Positions 25,732 to 34,848 are shown, counted from the stretch's first letter. The stretch is DNA of 64,000 nucleotides from Thalassobacillus sp. CUG 92003 (GCF_013618635.1 NZ_JABLSJ010000002.1:392066-456065); one strand, 5' to 3'. Notes: generated by a model not told the origin, from the sequence alone. Numbers and translations: made by a program.

Positions 25732-27072
25732 ATGGCGAGAGAAAAATGGGCCTCAAAGCTCGGTTTTATGCTGGCTGCGATGGGCTCCGCTGTAGGCTTA
25801 GGGAACATTTGGCGCTTTTCCTATGTAGCTGGCGAGAGCGGTGGAGGCGCCTTTTTATTGTTATATTTAGTTTTTGTTCTATTAATCGGCATTCCACTAT
25901 TATTGTCTGAAGTTAGCATCGGGAGAAAAGCCCAAAGCGATGTTGTCGGTGCCTATAAAGAGATAGCCCCGGGGACCCCCTGGTATTTAACTGGTTTTTT
26001 CGGCGTTATAAGTTCATTCTTAATTTTAAGTTTTTATGGGGTAGTCGCTGGCTGGTCTATCTATTATTTCTGGAATTATGTGAACGGTCAATTATTCACG
26101 AGTCCAGCAGGCGGCTATGGAGCGGCCTTCGAGGGATTCATTGGCCATGCGTGGCACCCCATCGGATGGCATGCGTTTTTTATGATTTTAACGATCCTGA
26201 TTGTGTATAACGGGGTTAAGAAAGGCATTGAAGCAGCTAACAAGGTGTTTATGCCCACTCTTGCTGTCCTGTTAGTCGCGCTTGCAATCTACAGTTTAAC
26301 ACTGGAAGGAGCGGCAGAAGGGTTAGCGTTTTTATTCCAACCTGACTGGAGTGCTTTGAGTAAACCGTCCATTTATTTGGCGGCGCTTGGTCAAGCCTTC
26401 TTCTCACTCAGTTTAGGGATGGGAGCTATGCTGACGTATGGCAGCTATTTATCGAAGGAAAACAAACTTCCTAGTGCTACAGTAGGAATAGGTTTAATGG
26501 ATACCTTTTTTGCGATTGTTTCGGGGATTATGATCTTCCCGGCTGTGTTCGCTTTTGGCATCCAGCCGTCCTCAGGTCCACCTTTGGCCTTTATCACGCT
26601 GCCGAGCATTTTTGAACAAATGCCACTAGGTGGTTTTGTCGGAATCGTCTTTTTCTTCTCATTAGCGTTAGCATCATTATCGTCCTCGGTTTCCATTCTA
26701 GAAGTGCCGGTCGCCTACTTTATGCGTGTGTTCAAATGGAGCCGTCATTTCACCAGTGTAATTACAGGGATGGTTATGTTCGTACTTGGCCTAGCTGTAT
26801 CACTTGGAATGGGCGTCTGGTCAGGCATCACACCGATCGGCGATAATAATATCCTCGATTCTATGGACTACATTGCTTCAAATATCCTGCTTCCACTTGG
26901 CGGTCTGTCGATGGCCCTATTCGTCGGCTGGTATCTCACCAAAGATCAAGCGCTTGAGGCGAGCGATATGACTCGATTACCATTGGGGCCGGTTTGGCTT
27001 ACAATTGTGAAATACGTGGCCCCAGTTATGATCATTCTCATCTTTTTAAATGCGTTAGGATTCATTGGATGA
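25732..27072 (+). CDS. Sodium-dependent transporter, NSS/SNF family
   Basis: A 446-residue Na+-coupled transporter of the neurotransmitter:sodium symporter family (YocR-like). The first unwound helix motif is intact in GSAVGLGNIWRFSYVAGESG, which forms part of the sodium and substrate sites, followed by GGGAFLLLYLVFV. About eleven membrane segments fit bacterial NSS proteins. Substrate is probably an amino acid or a compatible solute precursor but cannot be named. GGAGAGG precedes the ATG. The stop codon overlaps the next ATG by four bases. Confidence 0.92.
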   Translation: MAREKWASKLGFMLAAMGSAVGLGNIWRFSYVAGESGGGAFLLLYLVFVLLIGIPLLLSEVSIGRKAQSDVVGAYKEIAPGTPWYLTGFFGVISSFLILSFYGVVAGWSIYYFWNYVNGQLFTSPAGGYGAAFEGFIGHAWHPIGWHAFFMILTILIVYNGVKKGIEAANKVFMPTLAVLLVALAIYSLTLEGAAEGLAFLFQPDWSALSKPSIYLAALGQAFFSLSLGMGAMLTYGSYLSKENKLPSATVGIGLMDTFFAIVSGIMIFPAVFAFGIQPSSGPPLAFITLPSIFEQMPLGGFVGIVFFFSLALASLSSSVSILEVPVAYFMRVFKWSRHFTSVITGMVMFVLGLAVSLGMGVWSGITPIGDNNILDSMDYIASNILLPLGGLSMALFVGWYLTKDQALEASDMTRLPLGPVWLTIVKYVAPVMIILIFLNALGFIG

Positions 27073-27521
27073 TACACCATTTATATCATCGTTCGGTCTC
27101 TGTAGCTGAACAGATTTATAACGTTCAAAAAGTGAGTTATGCTCAGGAAGCGCGGTGGATGGAGAATCATTCCCTTCCGCCTTTATCGGAAAAAACCGAC
27201 GATATTCAAGCCAGCGATGAAACGTTTTGGGGTGTTTATGACGATGATCGTCTCGTGGCTTTTATCGCATTTGAGTCCCTTGATGAAGAAATCCAAATCT
27301 GTCGGTTAGCTACGCTTCCAGATTGGATGAATAAAGGGCTTGGAAGGCGTTTATTAAATAGGGTGTTAGACTTGACGGGCATTCGCAAGTTCTTTGTGAT
27401 GACAGGAAACAACAACCAGCCGGCACTCGGTCTCTACGAGAGCGAGGGATTCAGCCCTGTGAAAGATGTTCAAACAGAAGAAGGGATAACGTTGACAGTG
27501 CTCGAATATTATCCTGCTTGA
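27069..27521 (+). CDS. GNAT family N-acetyltransferase
   Basis: A 150-residue GNAT protein beginning MIHHLYHRSVSVAEQIY. The acetyl-CoA loop is ATLPDWMNKGLGRRLLNRVL, followed by FVMTGNNNQPALGLYESEGF, the usual final strands. Its ATG overlaps the transporter stop codon (ATGA), so translation is probably coupled; it has no clear Shine-Dalgarno of its own. Substrate unknown. A terminator follows at once. Confidence 0.85.
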   Translation: MIHHLYHRSVSVAEQIYNVQKVSYAQEARWMENHSLPPLSEKTDDIQASDETFWGVYDDDRLVAFIAFESLDEEIQICRLATLPDWMNKGLGRRLLNRVLDLTGIRKFFVMTGNNNQPALGLYESEGFSPVKDVQTEEGITLTVLEYYPA

Positions 27522-27527
27522 ATAATC

Positions 27528-27560
27528 AAAGCCCCCAGGTATGATACCTGAGGGCTTTGT
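27528..27560 (+). terminator. Terminator after NSS-GNAT pair
   Basis: Stem AAAGCCCCCAGGTAT with ATACCTGAGGGCTTT, loop G. Confidence 0.75.
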
Positions 27561-27678
27561 GCTGGATTGTCACGAAGTTGTCGGATTAAATGAGCGGAGT
27601 CAGATGGTATAATAATAAGGACAGTCTAAAGGAATAACGATTGTGGAGATAAGAAGACATGCTGAAGGAGGGGATGGA

Positions 27679-27993
27679 GTGGCTGTCTCAAATCAAACGG
27701 TCTTAACCAAAATGTCCCATGAGATACAAGAAGCGATGGCAAAGCAAGGCGAATCGACTTCATCTGTGCGTGAACATGTTCGTGCTGTACGTTTAATGTG
27801 TGATTTGTTATTAGACGAACAAGCACCGCAGGAGTTAAGCCCGTCCGTTCAGGAACCCACTGAAGCAGAGATTCGCAAGATGATGGGGGCTGCACCGCGG
27901 AAGACTCAAACTGAAGACAAGAGTCTGGTTAAAACGAGCGGTTCGTCCTTCGATGAAGAAGATGCAAATGGAAATTCGATACTCGATTTTTAA
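27679..27993 (+). CDS. ywdI: YwdI family protein
   Basis: A 104-residue acidic, soluble protein (AVSNQTVLTKMSHEIQEAMA onward), matching the small YwdI/DUF5327-type protein that precedes the DUF423 gene in Bacillus. The N-terminal half is helical and the C-terminal half is low-complexity with Glu/Ser/Thr. GTG at 27679 is chosen because GGAGGGG lies just upstream; the frame could extend to 27643. Function unknown. The next gene starts 12 bp downstream. Confidence 0.7.
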   Translation: MAVSNQTVLTKMSHEIQEAMAKQGESTSSVREHVRAVRLMCDLLLDEQAPQELSPSVQEPTEAEIRKMMGAAPRKTQTEDKSLVKTSGSSFDEEDANGNSILDF

Positions 27994-28005
27994 GAGGTGA
28001 GCACG

Positions 28006-28374
28006 TTGAAATTATTTTTTATTCTGGCTGTTATCAATGGATTTGTCTCAGTGGCGCTTGGTGCGTTTGGGGCTCATGGACTAGAAGGGAAGATTTCTGA
28101 GAAGGCTTTGAAAACCTGGGAGAAAGCTGTCAATTATCAAATGTTTCACACCATGGCGTTGTTTGTGACCGGATTGTTAATGGGAAAAGTGACAGGCAGC
28201 TTGATGACAGGAGCCGGTTGGGCGTTCCTGGTTGGCATTATCTTTTTTTCCGGGAGCCTGTACATGTATGCGCCTACTGGCATTAAAACATTTGCTATGA
28301 TTACGCCATTAGGCGGCGTTTCATTTTTAGTAGGTTGGATTCTCCTTGGGTATGCATTGATCAAACATTTATAA
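28006..28374 (+). CDS. ywdK: DUF423 membrane protein (YwdK)
   Basis: A 122-residue protein with four membrane segments and the DUF423 signature VALGAFGAHGL near the N terminus, then WEKAVNYQMFHTMAL. TTG 28006 is the preferred start since AGAGGTGA lies six bases upstream and covers the alternative GTG at 27997. Co-transcribed with ywdI as in B. subtilis. Role unknown. Its last six bases overlap the 3' end of the opposite-strand gene. Confidence 0.88.
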   Translation: MKLFFILAVINGFVSVALGAFGAHGLEGKISEKALKTWEKAVNYQMFHTMALFVTGLLMGKVTGSLMTGAGWAFLVGIIFFSGSLYMYAPTGIKTFAMITPLGGVSFLVGWILLGYALIKHL

Positions 28375-28620
28375 GAAAAAAAGCGTAGTGGAAAAGATAA
28401 TAACAATGATAGCTCGCAGCAACTGGCCGAAAAATTCGACGGGTTGCTGTTTTTTTTGAGCCATTAATGCGTCAAACATGAGGCTGACGGCTATGCTGTA
28501 AAAGAGAAGTAAGATGAGCCAGGCATGATCAAGTTGGAATAAGGCAACGATTGAAAAGAGAATGACGACTGCCAATGATAATACCTGCAGCTGCTGCCAT
28601 TTTTGGTGGGGGGCTTTCAC
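28369..28620 (-). CDS. Small hypothetical membrane protein
   Basis: An 83-residue protein with three hydrophobic stretches (VLSLAVVILFSIVALF, WLILLLFYSIAVSLMF, AIIVIIFSTTLFFL) and a basic loop. GTG start with AAAGG eleven bases upstream. It overlaps the convergent DUF423 gene by six bases at its 3' end. I do not recognise the family. Real-gene status rests on the membrane pattern and gap filling. Confidence 0.6.
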   Translation of the reverse strand: MKAPHQKWQQLQVLSLAVVILFSIVALFQLDHAWLILLLFYSIAVSLMFDALMAQKKQQPVEFFGQLLRAIIVIIFSTTLFFL

Positions 28621-28693
28621 GTGATCACCAGCCTTTTACATTCTTGGTAGAGTCGCGCCTCTCATAGACGCGACTCGCAGATTATCTTGGTGT

Positions 28694-29242
28694 CTATCGG
28701 GAAGAACCGCCGTTTCCATAGGGGTAGGAATAGTTCAATTCTTCATTGAACGTAATATAGTCGAGATAAATCATCAGCAGCAAATAACGCAATCCGGTTT
28801 CCGGGTCGCTGAGAATAATGTGATCTCGACCCGCAGCTTCGATAATCCCTTTGAAAACTTTTGCATTCCATTGGTCATTATTTTCAAATGTCATATAGAC
28901 GGTTGCATTTTTTCCCTGATTCATTCGCAAAATATTTTCAATGTAAGACTCTTCACTTGGTAGCATTCCAGCTCCTCCACCGCCGCCCATGGACACCCCT
29001 TGAACGCCACTTTGGCCTGGCATGCCACTCTGTTGTCCGGGCATGCCGCTCTGTCCAGGCATACCTCCTTGACCAGGCATGCCACCCTGGGCGGGCATCT
29101 GCCCTGGCATCCCGCCTTGAAAACCCTGGATACTGCCGCCTTGTTGATTAGGGAAAAAATAGGGCTGACCAGGATAGTAAGGGGACTGCGGTTGCATGCC
29201 CTGCGGGTAGTAAGGCGTTTTAGGCTGTTTATGATTAGCCAT
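28694..29242 (-). CDS. gerQ: Spore coat protein GerQ
   Basis: A 182-residue spore coat protein needed with CwlJ for Ca-DPA-triggered germination and cross-linked by transglutaminase Tgl in B. subtilis. The N-terminal half is Pro/Gly/Gln/Tyr-rich with five GMPGQ-type repeats. The C-terminal GerQ domain starts near SEESYIENILRMNQGK and includes GIIEAAGRDHIILSDP and LDYITFNEELNY. AAAGGAG lies nine bases before the ATG. It lies 26 bp downstream of cwlJ on the same strand, as a pair. Expected to be expressed in the mother cell. Confidence 0.95.
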   Translation of the reverse strand: MANHKQPKTPYYPQGMQPQSPYYPGQPYFFPNQQGGSIQGFQGGMPGQMPAQGGMPGQGGMPGQSGMPGQQSGMPGQSGVQGVSMGGGGGAGMLPSEESYIENILRMNQGKNATVYMTFENNDQWNAKVFKGIIEAAGRDHIILSDPETGLRYLLLMIYLDYITFNEELNYSYPYGNGGSSR

Positions 29243-29268
29243 TTACATTCACTCCTTTATTTCTCGTA

Positions 29269-29691
29269 TTAATAGACCTGACCACATTCCGAGCGCGTAG
29301 GGGCATAAAAACAGTGAGACTTATAACGCCCTACATTCCATTGCCCATACCATTGTTCCGGGCAGGCGCCGTCTGGTCTGAAAAACCACAGTGAGTTTGT
29401 TGCTGGGTGATAACGTTTGCCCATGACGACTTTTTTGGCTAAACGTTTATCCTTTTCTCTGGCTCTCTGATAGAAGTAACCTTTTTGTGTTGCCTCGAAG
29501 CCTCCGGGACTCTGAAAGACCATCTGACGAACAGAGGTAATGTTGCTGAAGTCAAGACAATCAACACGCACGCGGTTTACGCCCGTGTTTCCCACCATAA
29601 GCATGCCAAGTCTTCCATCTCCTTCAGCCTCTGCACGCATCAGCCTTGCTAAAAGCTTCAAGTCTGCTTGGTTATAAGCAATGACAGCCAC
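29269..29691 (-). CDS. cwlJ: Spore cortex-lytic enzyme CwlJ
   Basis: A 140-residue SleB-type hydrolase without signal peptide. It degrades cortex peptidoglycan at germination and is placed in the coat with help from GerQ. The domain begins ARLMRAEAEGDGRLGML, with the catalytic Glu in RAEAEG, then FQSPGGFEAT and WFFRPDGACPEQWYGQW. Length matches CwlJ (about 142). GTG 29691 after GGGGTGA aligns with known CwlJ N termini; the frame stays open to GTG 29736, but that start is 16 bases from AAGGAGG. Confidence 0.9.
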   Translation of the reverse strand: MAVIAYNQADLKLLARLMRAEAEGDGRLGMLMVGNTGVNRVRVDCLDFSNITSVRQMVFQSPGGFEATQKGYFYQRAREKDKRLAKKVVMGKRYHPATNSLWFFRPDGACPEQWYGQWNVGRYKSHCFYAPTRSECGQVY

Positions 29692-29814
29692 TGAGTCACC
29701 CCACTTCGTACGTTCAATACGCAGCTTCTCTAACACTATATGTGACGCTTATCCTCCTTATGAAAAAATTTAGCCAGGGGGAGTCTTATTAGGAGCGTTT
29801 ACTGGTTTTAAGCC

Positions 29815-29851
29815 ATAAAAAAGTCCGGTCAGATTGAGCATCTGACCGGAC
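29815..29851 (-). terminator. Terminator of hemQ
   Basis: Perfect 11-bp stem GTCCGGTCAGA / TCTGACCGGAC followed on the minus strand by a T run. Confidence 0.85.
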
Positions 29852-29863
29852 GGGTATCGTCCA

Positions 29864-30607
29864 TTATACATGTAAGAATTGTGGTACAGCTTCCGGTTGT
29901 AGTAAATTTCCAATATAAAACGAACCGAAATCTCCGTAACGTGCGGTGACTTCATCAAAACGCATTTCGTAAACGAGCTTTTTGAACTGTAGAACATCGT
30001 GAGCGAAGAGCGTCACGCCCCATTCCCAGTCATCAAACCCGATTGAGCCCGTAATAATCTGACGCACTTTCCCGGCATATTGACGCCCGGTCATCCCGTG
30101 GGCGTACATGAGCTTGCCGCGTTCGTCCTTCTCTAGCATGTACCAATTATCATTTCCCTGTCTGCGCTTGTCCATAGGATAAAAGCAGATATGATTCCAT
30201 TTGGGAAGGATCGGTTTCAAGCGGGCCTGCATCTCCGGATCAGTGTCCGGGTCTTTATCACTGCCCATATAATTTGAGAGCTCAACGACGGAGACGTATG
30301 AATAGCGTGGCGCTGTAAATTCGGCCAGCTTTGATTTATTAAACGCGGTCTCGATTTCATTCAGTTCTTCCATCGTAGGGCGAAGAATCATCATCATGAA
30401 ATCAGCTTTCTGGCCCACGATCGAGTATAAAGCGTGGCTGCCCTGTTTATTCTTTTCAGTCTGCTCCCATTTTCCGATCAGTTGCTGGAACTCATAAATG
30501 GCTTGCTCGCGTTCTTCGCTTGATGCGTGTTTCCATGCAGTCCAATCCATTGAACGAAAATCGTGTAAGCAATACCATCCATCAAATGTTACAACGGCTT
30601 CAGGCAT
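29864..30607 (-). CDS. hemQ: Coproheme decarboxylase HemQ
   Basis: A 247-residue chlorite-dismutase-like protein that converts coproheme III to haem b with peroxide, the last step of the coproporphyrin-dependent pathway of Firmicutes. Tyr143 ([11 protein letters not shown]) fits the catalytic Tyr, and His170 ([15 protein letters not shown]) the proximal haem ligand; [11 protein letters not shown] is the conserved C-terminal block. AAAGGAG precedes the ATG. It is divergent from pta, as in B. subtilis (ywfI-pta). It supplies haem for the oxidase encoded in this window, among others. Confidence 0.96.
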   Translation of the reverse strand: MPEAVVTFDGWYCLHDFRSMDWTAWKHASSEEREQAIYEFQQLIGKWEQTEKNKQGSHALYSIVGQKADFMMMILRPTMEELNEIETAFNKSKLAEFTAPRYSYVSVVELSNYMGSDKDPDTDPEMQARLKPILPKWNHICFYPMDKRRQGNDNWYMLEKDERGKLMYAHGMTGRQYAGKVRQIITGSIGFDDWEWGVTLFAHDVLQFKKLVYEMRFDEVTARYGDFGSFYIGNLLQPEAVPQFLHV

Positions 30608-30842
30608 AAGTGCATTCGCTCCTTTATAGCATTCATTACTTAATTGATTCTCATGTTAATATAACACAAACAGGATTGCTGTATCAGTCCGGACCGCTTC
30701 AATACGCATGACAACTTCTTGAACAATGATCAAGCAGGTAAGAAAAGGGCAAGCTAATAGGGAGGCGTCCAAGAATATTACACCTGTTGTGTTCTTATGT
30801 TTTAACTAGGGCGTGAATGAGGGGCCGTTATCCTAAAGAAGA

Positions 30843-30862
30843 GAGGGGGTGGATTTGAAACA
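30843..30862. repeat. Solo arm copy of a family B repeat
   Basis: GGGGGTGGATTTGAAAC here is the same arm as in the family B element at 31044, about 200 bp away, with no conserved core after it. The rest of 30608-31271 shows only this arm, the B element and the hemQ and pta promoter regions. Confidence 0.55.
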
Positions 30863-31043
30863 ATTATCTTTTCGCGGGGAAACGGGCAAGTAAAGGCTTT
30901 AGATACTGTTAAAATCCTCCCTCGTTTCTGTATGAGGAGTCGAGTCACGTCATTCTCAGGTATCCTTTATATCCTCCAGCTCAGTTTTACTCCGTATGCC
31001 GCTGAAAAAAAGCATCTTCTATGTGGGAGCGTATCATGTCGAT

Positions 31044-31170
31044 GGGGGTGGATTTGAAACTGCGAGACTCCCGCGGGAAAAGGAGCTCGGCGAGACCCCA
31101 CAGGGAGCGTAGCGAGCGAGGAGGCTTGCCGGTTCCCCGCAGGAAAGCGAGTAGTTTCAAATCCACCCCC
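31044..31170. repeat. Dispersed hairpin repeat, family B, copy 1
   Basis: A 127-bp element. Outer arms are 18 bp and perfectly complementary (GGGGGTGGATTTGAAACT and its complement). The core carries GACTCCCGCGGGAAAAGGAG, GAGACCCCACAGGGAGCG, TAGCGAGCGAGGAGGC and CCCCGCAGGAAAGCGAGT. The core is shared with 42829-42953, but the arms are not. Confidence 0.85.
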
Positions 31171-31271
31171 TATCTCTTTATAGAGTAACAGTACTCGGGA
31201 ACATTTATAACTTTTCATAATACACAAAAGGTATTATCATATATAACAGAAATCATATGGGAGGTAAAAGT

Positions 31272-32246
31272 ATGAGCGATCTTTTCGATATATTGAAAGA
31301 AAAAATACAACCAGAGAACAAGAAAGTTGTGTTTCCAGAGGGGTTGGATGAGCGTATCTTAAGAGCTTCCGGGAAATTAGGAGCAGAAGGAACGCTGAAA
31401 CCTGTACTAATTGGAAATAAGAAAGAAGTGCAACAGAAAGCTAATGAATTGGAAATTGACATCGCCACATCCGATATATTAGATCCGAAACGTTACAGTC
31501 AGATAGACGAGATGGTGGCAAGCTTTGTAGACAGAAGAAAAGGCAAAGTCACCGAAACAGAAGCCAGAGATTTGCTTCAGGATGAGAACTATTTCGGCAC
31601 TATGCTTGTTTATATGGGGGAAGCTGATGGTCTTGTCAGCGGTGCGGCTCATTCCACGGCGGATACCGTAAGGCCGGCGCTGCAGATCATTAAGACAAAG
31701 CCTGGTATAAAGAAAACCTCTGGCGTGTTCATCATGGTGCGGGATGAAGAAAAGTATGTGTTTGCTGATTGCGCCATTAATATGAACCCGGACGCCCAAG
31801 ACCTTGCTGAAATCGCATTAGCTAGTGCTGAAACCGCTGAACTATTTGATGTAGATCCGCGAATCGCGATGCTAAGCTTTTCCACAAAAGGGTCGGCGCA
31901 ATCACCGGAAACCGAAAAAGTGACTGATGCGGTCAAATTGGCCCAAGAACAAAACCGCGATCTCGTGATTGACGGCGAGTTTCAATTCGATGCTGCGTTC
32001 GTGCCTTCTGTGGCAGAAAAGAAAGCTCCAGATTCTCCATTGAAAGGCGCAGCCAACACGTTTATTTTTCCGAGCTTGGAAGCTGGGAATATTGGTTATA
32101 AAATTGCCCAGAGATTAGGCAACTTTGATGCCGTTGGTCCAGTTTTGCAAGGGTTGAATCAGCCGGTTAACGATCTTTCTCGCGGGTGCCATTCCGATGA
32201 TGTGTATAAGTTAGCGATTATTACAGCTGCTCAATCTCTTGATTAA
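31272..32246 (+). CDS. pta: Phosphate acetyltransferase
   Basis: A 324-residue Pta that interconverts acetyl-CoA and acetyl phosphate, the first step of acetate overflow. Family blocks: VVFPEGLDERILRA, LVSGAAHSTADTVRPALQII, VFADCAINMNPDAQDLAEIA, MLSFSTKGSAQSPETEK and the C-terminal ANTFIFPSLEAGNIGYKI. Length equals B. subtilis Pta (323). ATG 31272 is set by GGGAGGT; an ATG at 31257 is in frame but overlaps that site. Monocistronic. Confidence 0.97.
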   Translation: MSDLFDILKEKIQPENKKVVFPEGLDERILRASGKLGAEGTLKPVLIGNKKEVQQKANELEIDIATSDILDPKRYSQIDEMVASFVDRRKGKVTETEARDLLQDENYFGTMLVYMGEADGLVSGAAHSTADTVRPALQIIKTKPGIKKTSGVFIMVRDEEKYVFADCAINMNPDAQDLAEIALASAETAELFDVDPRIAMLSFSTKGSAQSPETEKVTDAVKLAQEQNRDLVIDGEFQFDAAFVPSVAEKKAPDSPLKGAANTFIFPSLEAGNIGYKIAQRLGNFDAVGPVLQGLNQPVNDLSRGCHSDDVYKLAIITAAQSLD

Positions 32247-32283
32247 CTCATACGAATTAGAGACTGGGACAAAACTGAATAAA

Positions 32284-32333
32284 ACACAAAAGTTCCGAAC
32301 AATCCCAACGAAATTGTTCGGAATTTTTGTGTT
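32284..32333 (+). terminator. Terminator of pta
   Basis: Long stem CACAAAAGTTCCGAACAAT with ATTGTTCGGAATTTTTGTG, loop of about 8 bases. A family A repeat follows within 30 bp. Confidence 0.85.
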
Positions 32334-32354
32334 TCAAGGAAGACGTTCCATAAC

Positions 32355-32492
32355 CGCTCCGCCAAAACACTCCGCTTTCCACGGGCACGGCCTCAGCTTC
32401 CTCAGAAAGCAAAAAACGCTTTCCTGCGGGATCTTCGGCTCGCGCTGTTCCAGTAGGAGTCTTCGTGTTTTGACTACGCTCATGAGCAGAGT
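32355..32492. repeat. Dispersed hairpin repeat, family A, copy 3
   Basis: Same element as at 16551-16683, same orientation, ending GTGTTTTGACTACGCTCATG. It fills the 32247-32644 gap; a plus-strand frame across it encodes the same spurious peptide as the other copies. Confidence 0.85.
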
Positions 32493-32644
32493 TGATTTAA
32501 TATACGTTCCAATGTTCGTGGCTCAGATAAATCTCAGCGTTCATTTTTTATAAATTTTGCTTTTTTGCCATTATGAAAGAATGTTTTTATGAACAATCAA
32601 CAACAAACATAGTACGGTTAAAAAAATTGGGTGAAACGAGGCGC

Positions 32645-33481
32645 TTATGCTCGTAATGCTTTATGATTGCGGTCGATCATGTGTGCCAATCGTTTTTCAA
32701 AGTCTTTGTGTTCGTCTTCGTTAAGCGAATAGGAAGTGAGTTCCCCTGACAGCTCTTGCAGTGCAGATAAAATTCTGTTTCTTACGTCGCGAACGGTCCA
32801 ATTTTTTCCGAGCAATTCGTTCATCGAGGCCATGACCTCGGGATTGATTTCAGGGTACTCAAAGCGGGTCGCGGCTTCTTTCTTTCCGATTTCGTAAAAT
32901 CGTTTCAGTATCCGTGCGCGTTCCTTTCCGCTTCCGGTGACATCAAGGTAAATTTGTACAGCTGACCCCTGTTTGACCCGGCGTTGTGAAATACCGGCGA
33001 ATTTTTTCCCGTTAATGCTGAGGTCATAGGTGCCGGGACAATAGGAGTCGGGGATTTCATAGGCTTCGATGTCATTTGTCACATCTCTGAACACATAACG
33101 CGTAAAGTCCACCATGGCGTTATAGCCTTCGTGAATATTGACCTCTTTGGAGTCAGGGAAGATGAGGGAGAGGTTTAGTACACCTTCATCCAATAGGACG
33201 GCAAGTCCCCCTGAATTACGGACAATGACACGATAGTTTTCTGACTCCAAGTAATCAACAGCTTCAGAGATGTAAGGAAGCCGTGCATCCGGGATGCCGA
33301 GCACGACCGTTTTATCATGAACCCATATCCGGGCAGTGGTGGGGGAGGTGTGATTTCCTACCGAAATGGATAACGCGTCATCTGCTGCAAATGAGTGTAA
33401 AGGTGAAAAGTCAGGACCAAGCTCACTTTGATCTATGAATCGATAGTGTGATGGTGTTAATAATGGGTGGATCGTTGTCAT
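32645..33481 (-). CDS. lipL: Octanoyl-[GcvH]:protein N-octanoyltransferase LipL
   Basis: A 278-residue amidotransferase that moves octanoate from GcvH to E2 subunits in the Bacillus lipoylation pathway. The catalytic Cys148 lies in PDSYCPGTYDLSI, close to Cys150 of B. subtilis LipL. VRNSGGLAVLLDEGVLNLSL is the substrate loop and GKKFAGISQRR carries the conserved Lys. ATG 33481 is preferred because AAAGGAG lies eight bases upstream; the frame opens 24 bases earlier. In B. subtilis the gene is ywfL, also near pta. Confidence 0.95.
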   Translation of the reverse strand: MTTIHPLLTPSHYRFIDQSELGPDFSPLHSFAADDALSISVGNHTSPTTARIWVHDKTVVLGIPDARLPYISEAVDYLESENYRVIVRNSGGLAVLLDEGVLNLSLIFPDSKEVNIHEGYNAMVDFTRYVFRDVTNDIEAYEIPDSYCPGTYDLSINGKKFAGISQRRVKQGSAVQIYLDVTGSGKERARILKRFYEIGKKEAATRFEYPEINPEVMASMNELLGKNWTVRDVRNRILSALQELSGELTSYSLNEDEHKDFEKRLAHMIDRNHKALRA

Positions 33482-33561
33482 GTCTTCTGCTCCTTTAACG
33501 TTCAATAACCGAGCTGATGTATGGGCAGGAATACTTTCCTGCGTTTGGGGCCAAGGCTGAC

Positions 33562-34791
33562 TCAGATGTATTTGTAAACCTTTACCTTAAATCGAGTTGA
33601 AACTACGATATAACCTGCTATATTGGTGAATAGAATAGCAACCATGCTCGCAAATGCTGCTCCGTTAATGCCATATTCAGGTATTAATACAAAATTCAAA
33701 GCAATATTCATAATGACAGCGCAAAAATTAGCATACATTTGAAATTTGGGCTTCCCTGTCATTGATAACATCAGCCATACACTGCCAACAGCAACGTTTA
33801 TGAGTTGCGCCACATTCCTCATAAGCAAAGCTGTTTTTCCTGCCACTACTTCTTCGCCAAAGACCCATAGGATAAAATCATCAAAGATGACGATGGTAGC
33901 AAAATATAGGGCAGCCAGGGCGGCTAAAGCCCGTGTCGAGTTGACATAAATTCGTCTTAACTCTTCAAGTTTATTGTTATGATATAAGTCTGCTATTTTA
34001 GGAGCAAACACGGTATTGAATACAAACAAGAATATGGAGATCGTACTAGAGATTTGAAACGTAATCTGATATACGCCAACATCTTGCTTGGTGGCCATGC
34101 TTCCGAGCATTAAAATATCGACTTTATTGATGATGGTTGCCATCAATGTTGCAAAAAGTAAAGGAAATGAATATTTTAAGTGCCCCATATCAAAATGAAT
34201 TTTTTGAAACTTGCCCTTTTGATGAAGGATATAAATGAGATTTGAGAATAAGAACGATAGATAAACAGCGATTGCAATACTGTATTCGTTTTGCCCAATC
34301 AGGAAATAGCATAGGATGACAAAGACTACCCTCAGCAAAATGGCCATAAACCCATTGATAAAATAGAATTCTTTGATTTTTCCCTCAGTGCGGTATAAAG
34401 CAAAGAACAGTTGCTCTGAAGAAACCAGCCAAATTAAAGGCAGTACAAACCAAATATACGGATCGTTGTATATAAACCCGCCAATAATCGTTAAGCCAAC
34501 CGCAAGAATAAAATTGACCACAAAGCTGAATGAGACATGCAAATACTTATTTCTTGGAATGGAATACATCATCCCATTATCAAGGCCTGCTCTGGCAACG
34601 ATCATAAGGATCGTGACTATTGTAAAAGCATGCGTGTATACTCCAAATAGTTCGACCCCGTAAATCCTTGTACATATTAAGGAAAATAATAAAGAAAAAA
34701 TCATGTAGGAAATTCTACCGAAGAATGATTCAACTAACTTTTGTAAAAAATTGCTTTGTTTGAAATACGTGATGATATCTTTAAACGACAT
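33562..34791 (-). CDS. Oligosaccharide flippase family protein (Wzx/RfbX-like)
   Basis: A 409-residue membrane protein with about 12 segments, of the MOP superfamily that flips lipid-linked oligosaccharides. Visible blocks include FGRISYMIFSLLFSLICTRI at the N terminus and IPEYGINGAAFASMVAI near the C terminus. GGAGG is seven bases before ATG 34791. It follows the sulfotransferase gene after 57 bp on the same strand. Neither gene belongs to the conserved neighbourhood of lipL and ywfO, so the pair is an insertion. Transported glycan unknown; no glycosyltransferase is nearby. Confidence 0.85.
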   Translation of the reverse strand: MSFKDIITYFKQSNFLQKLVESFFGRISYMIFSLLFSLICTRIYGVELFGVYTHAFTIVTILMIVARAGLDNGMMYSIPRNKYLHVSFSFVVNFILAVGLTIIGGFIYNDPYIWFVLPLIWLVSSEQLFFALYRTEGKIKEFYFINGFMAILLRVVFVILCYFLIGQNEYSIAIAVYLSFLFSNLIYILHQKGKFQKIHFDMGHLKYSFPLLFATLMATIINKVDILMLGSMATKQDVGVYQITFQISSTISIFLFVFNTVFAPKIADLYHNNKLEELRRIYVNSTRALAALAALYFATIVIFDDFILWVFGEEVVAGKTALLMRNVAQLINVAVGSVWLMLSMTGKPKFQMYANFCAVIMNIALNFVLIPEYGINGAAFASMVAILFTNIAGYIVVSTRFKVKVYKYI

Positions 34792-34848
34792 GGGTACGCC
34801 TCCATTGTACTTACCGTACATAGTGCCAGTATGGTTTACGAGTATGAA

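Noticed and set aside
30608..30660. Fur-like box before hemQ (TGAGAATCAATTAAG)
   Set aside because: Too many mismatches to the 7-1-7 consensus, and hemQ is not a typical Fur target.
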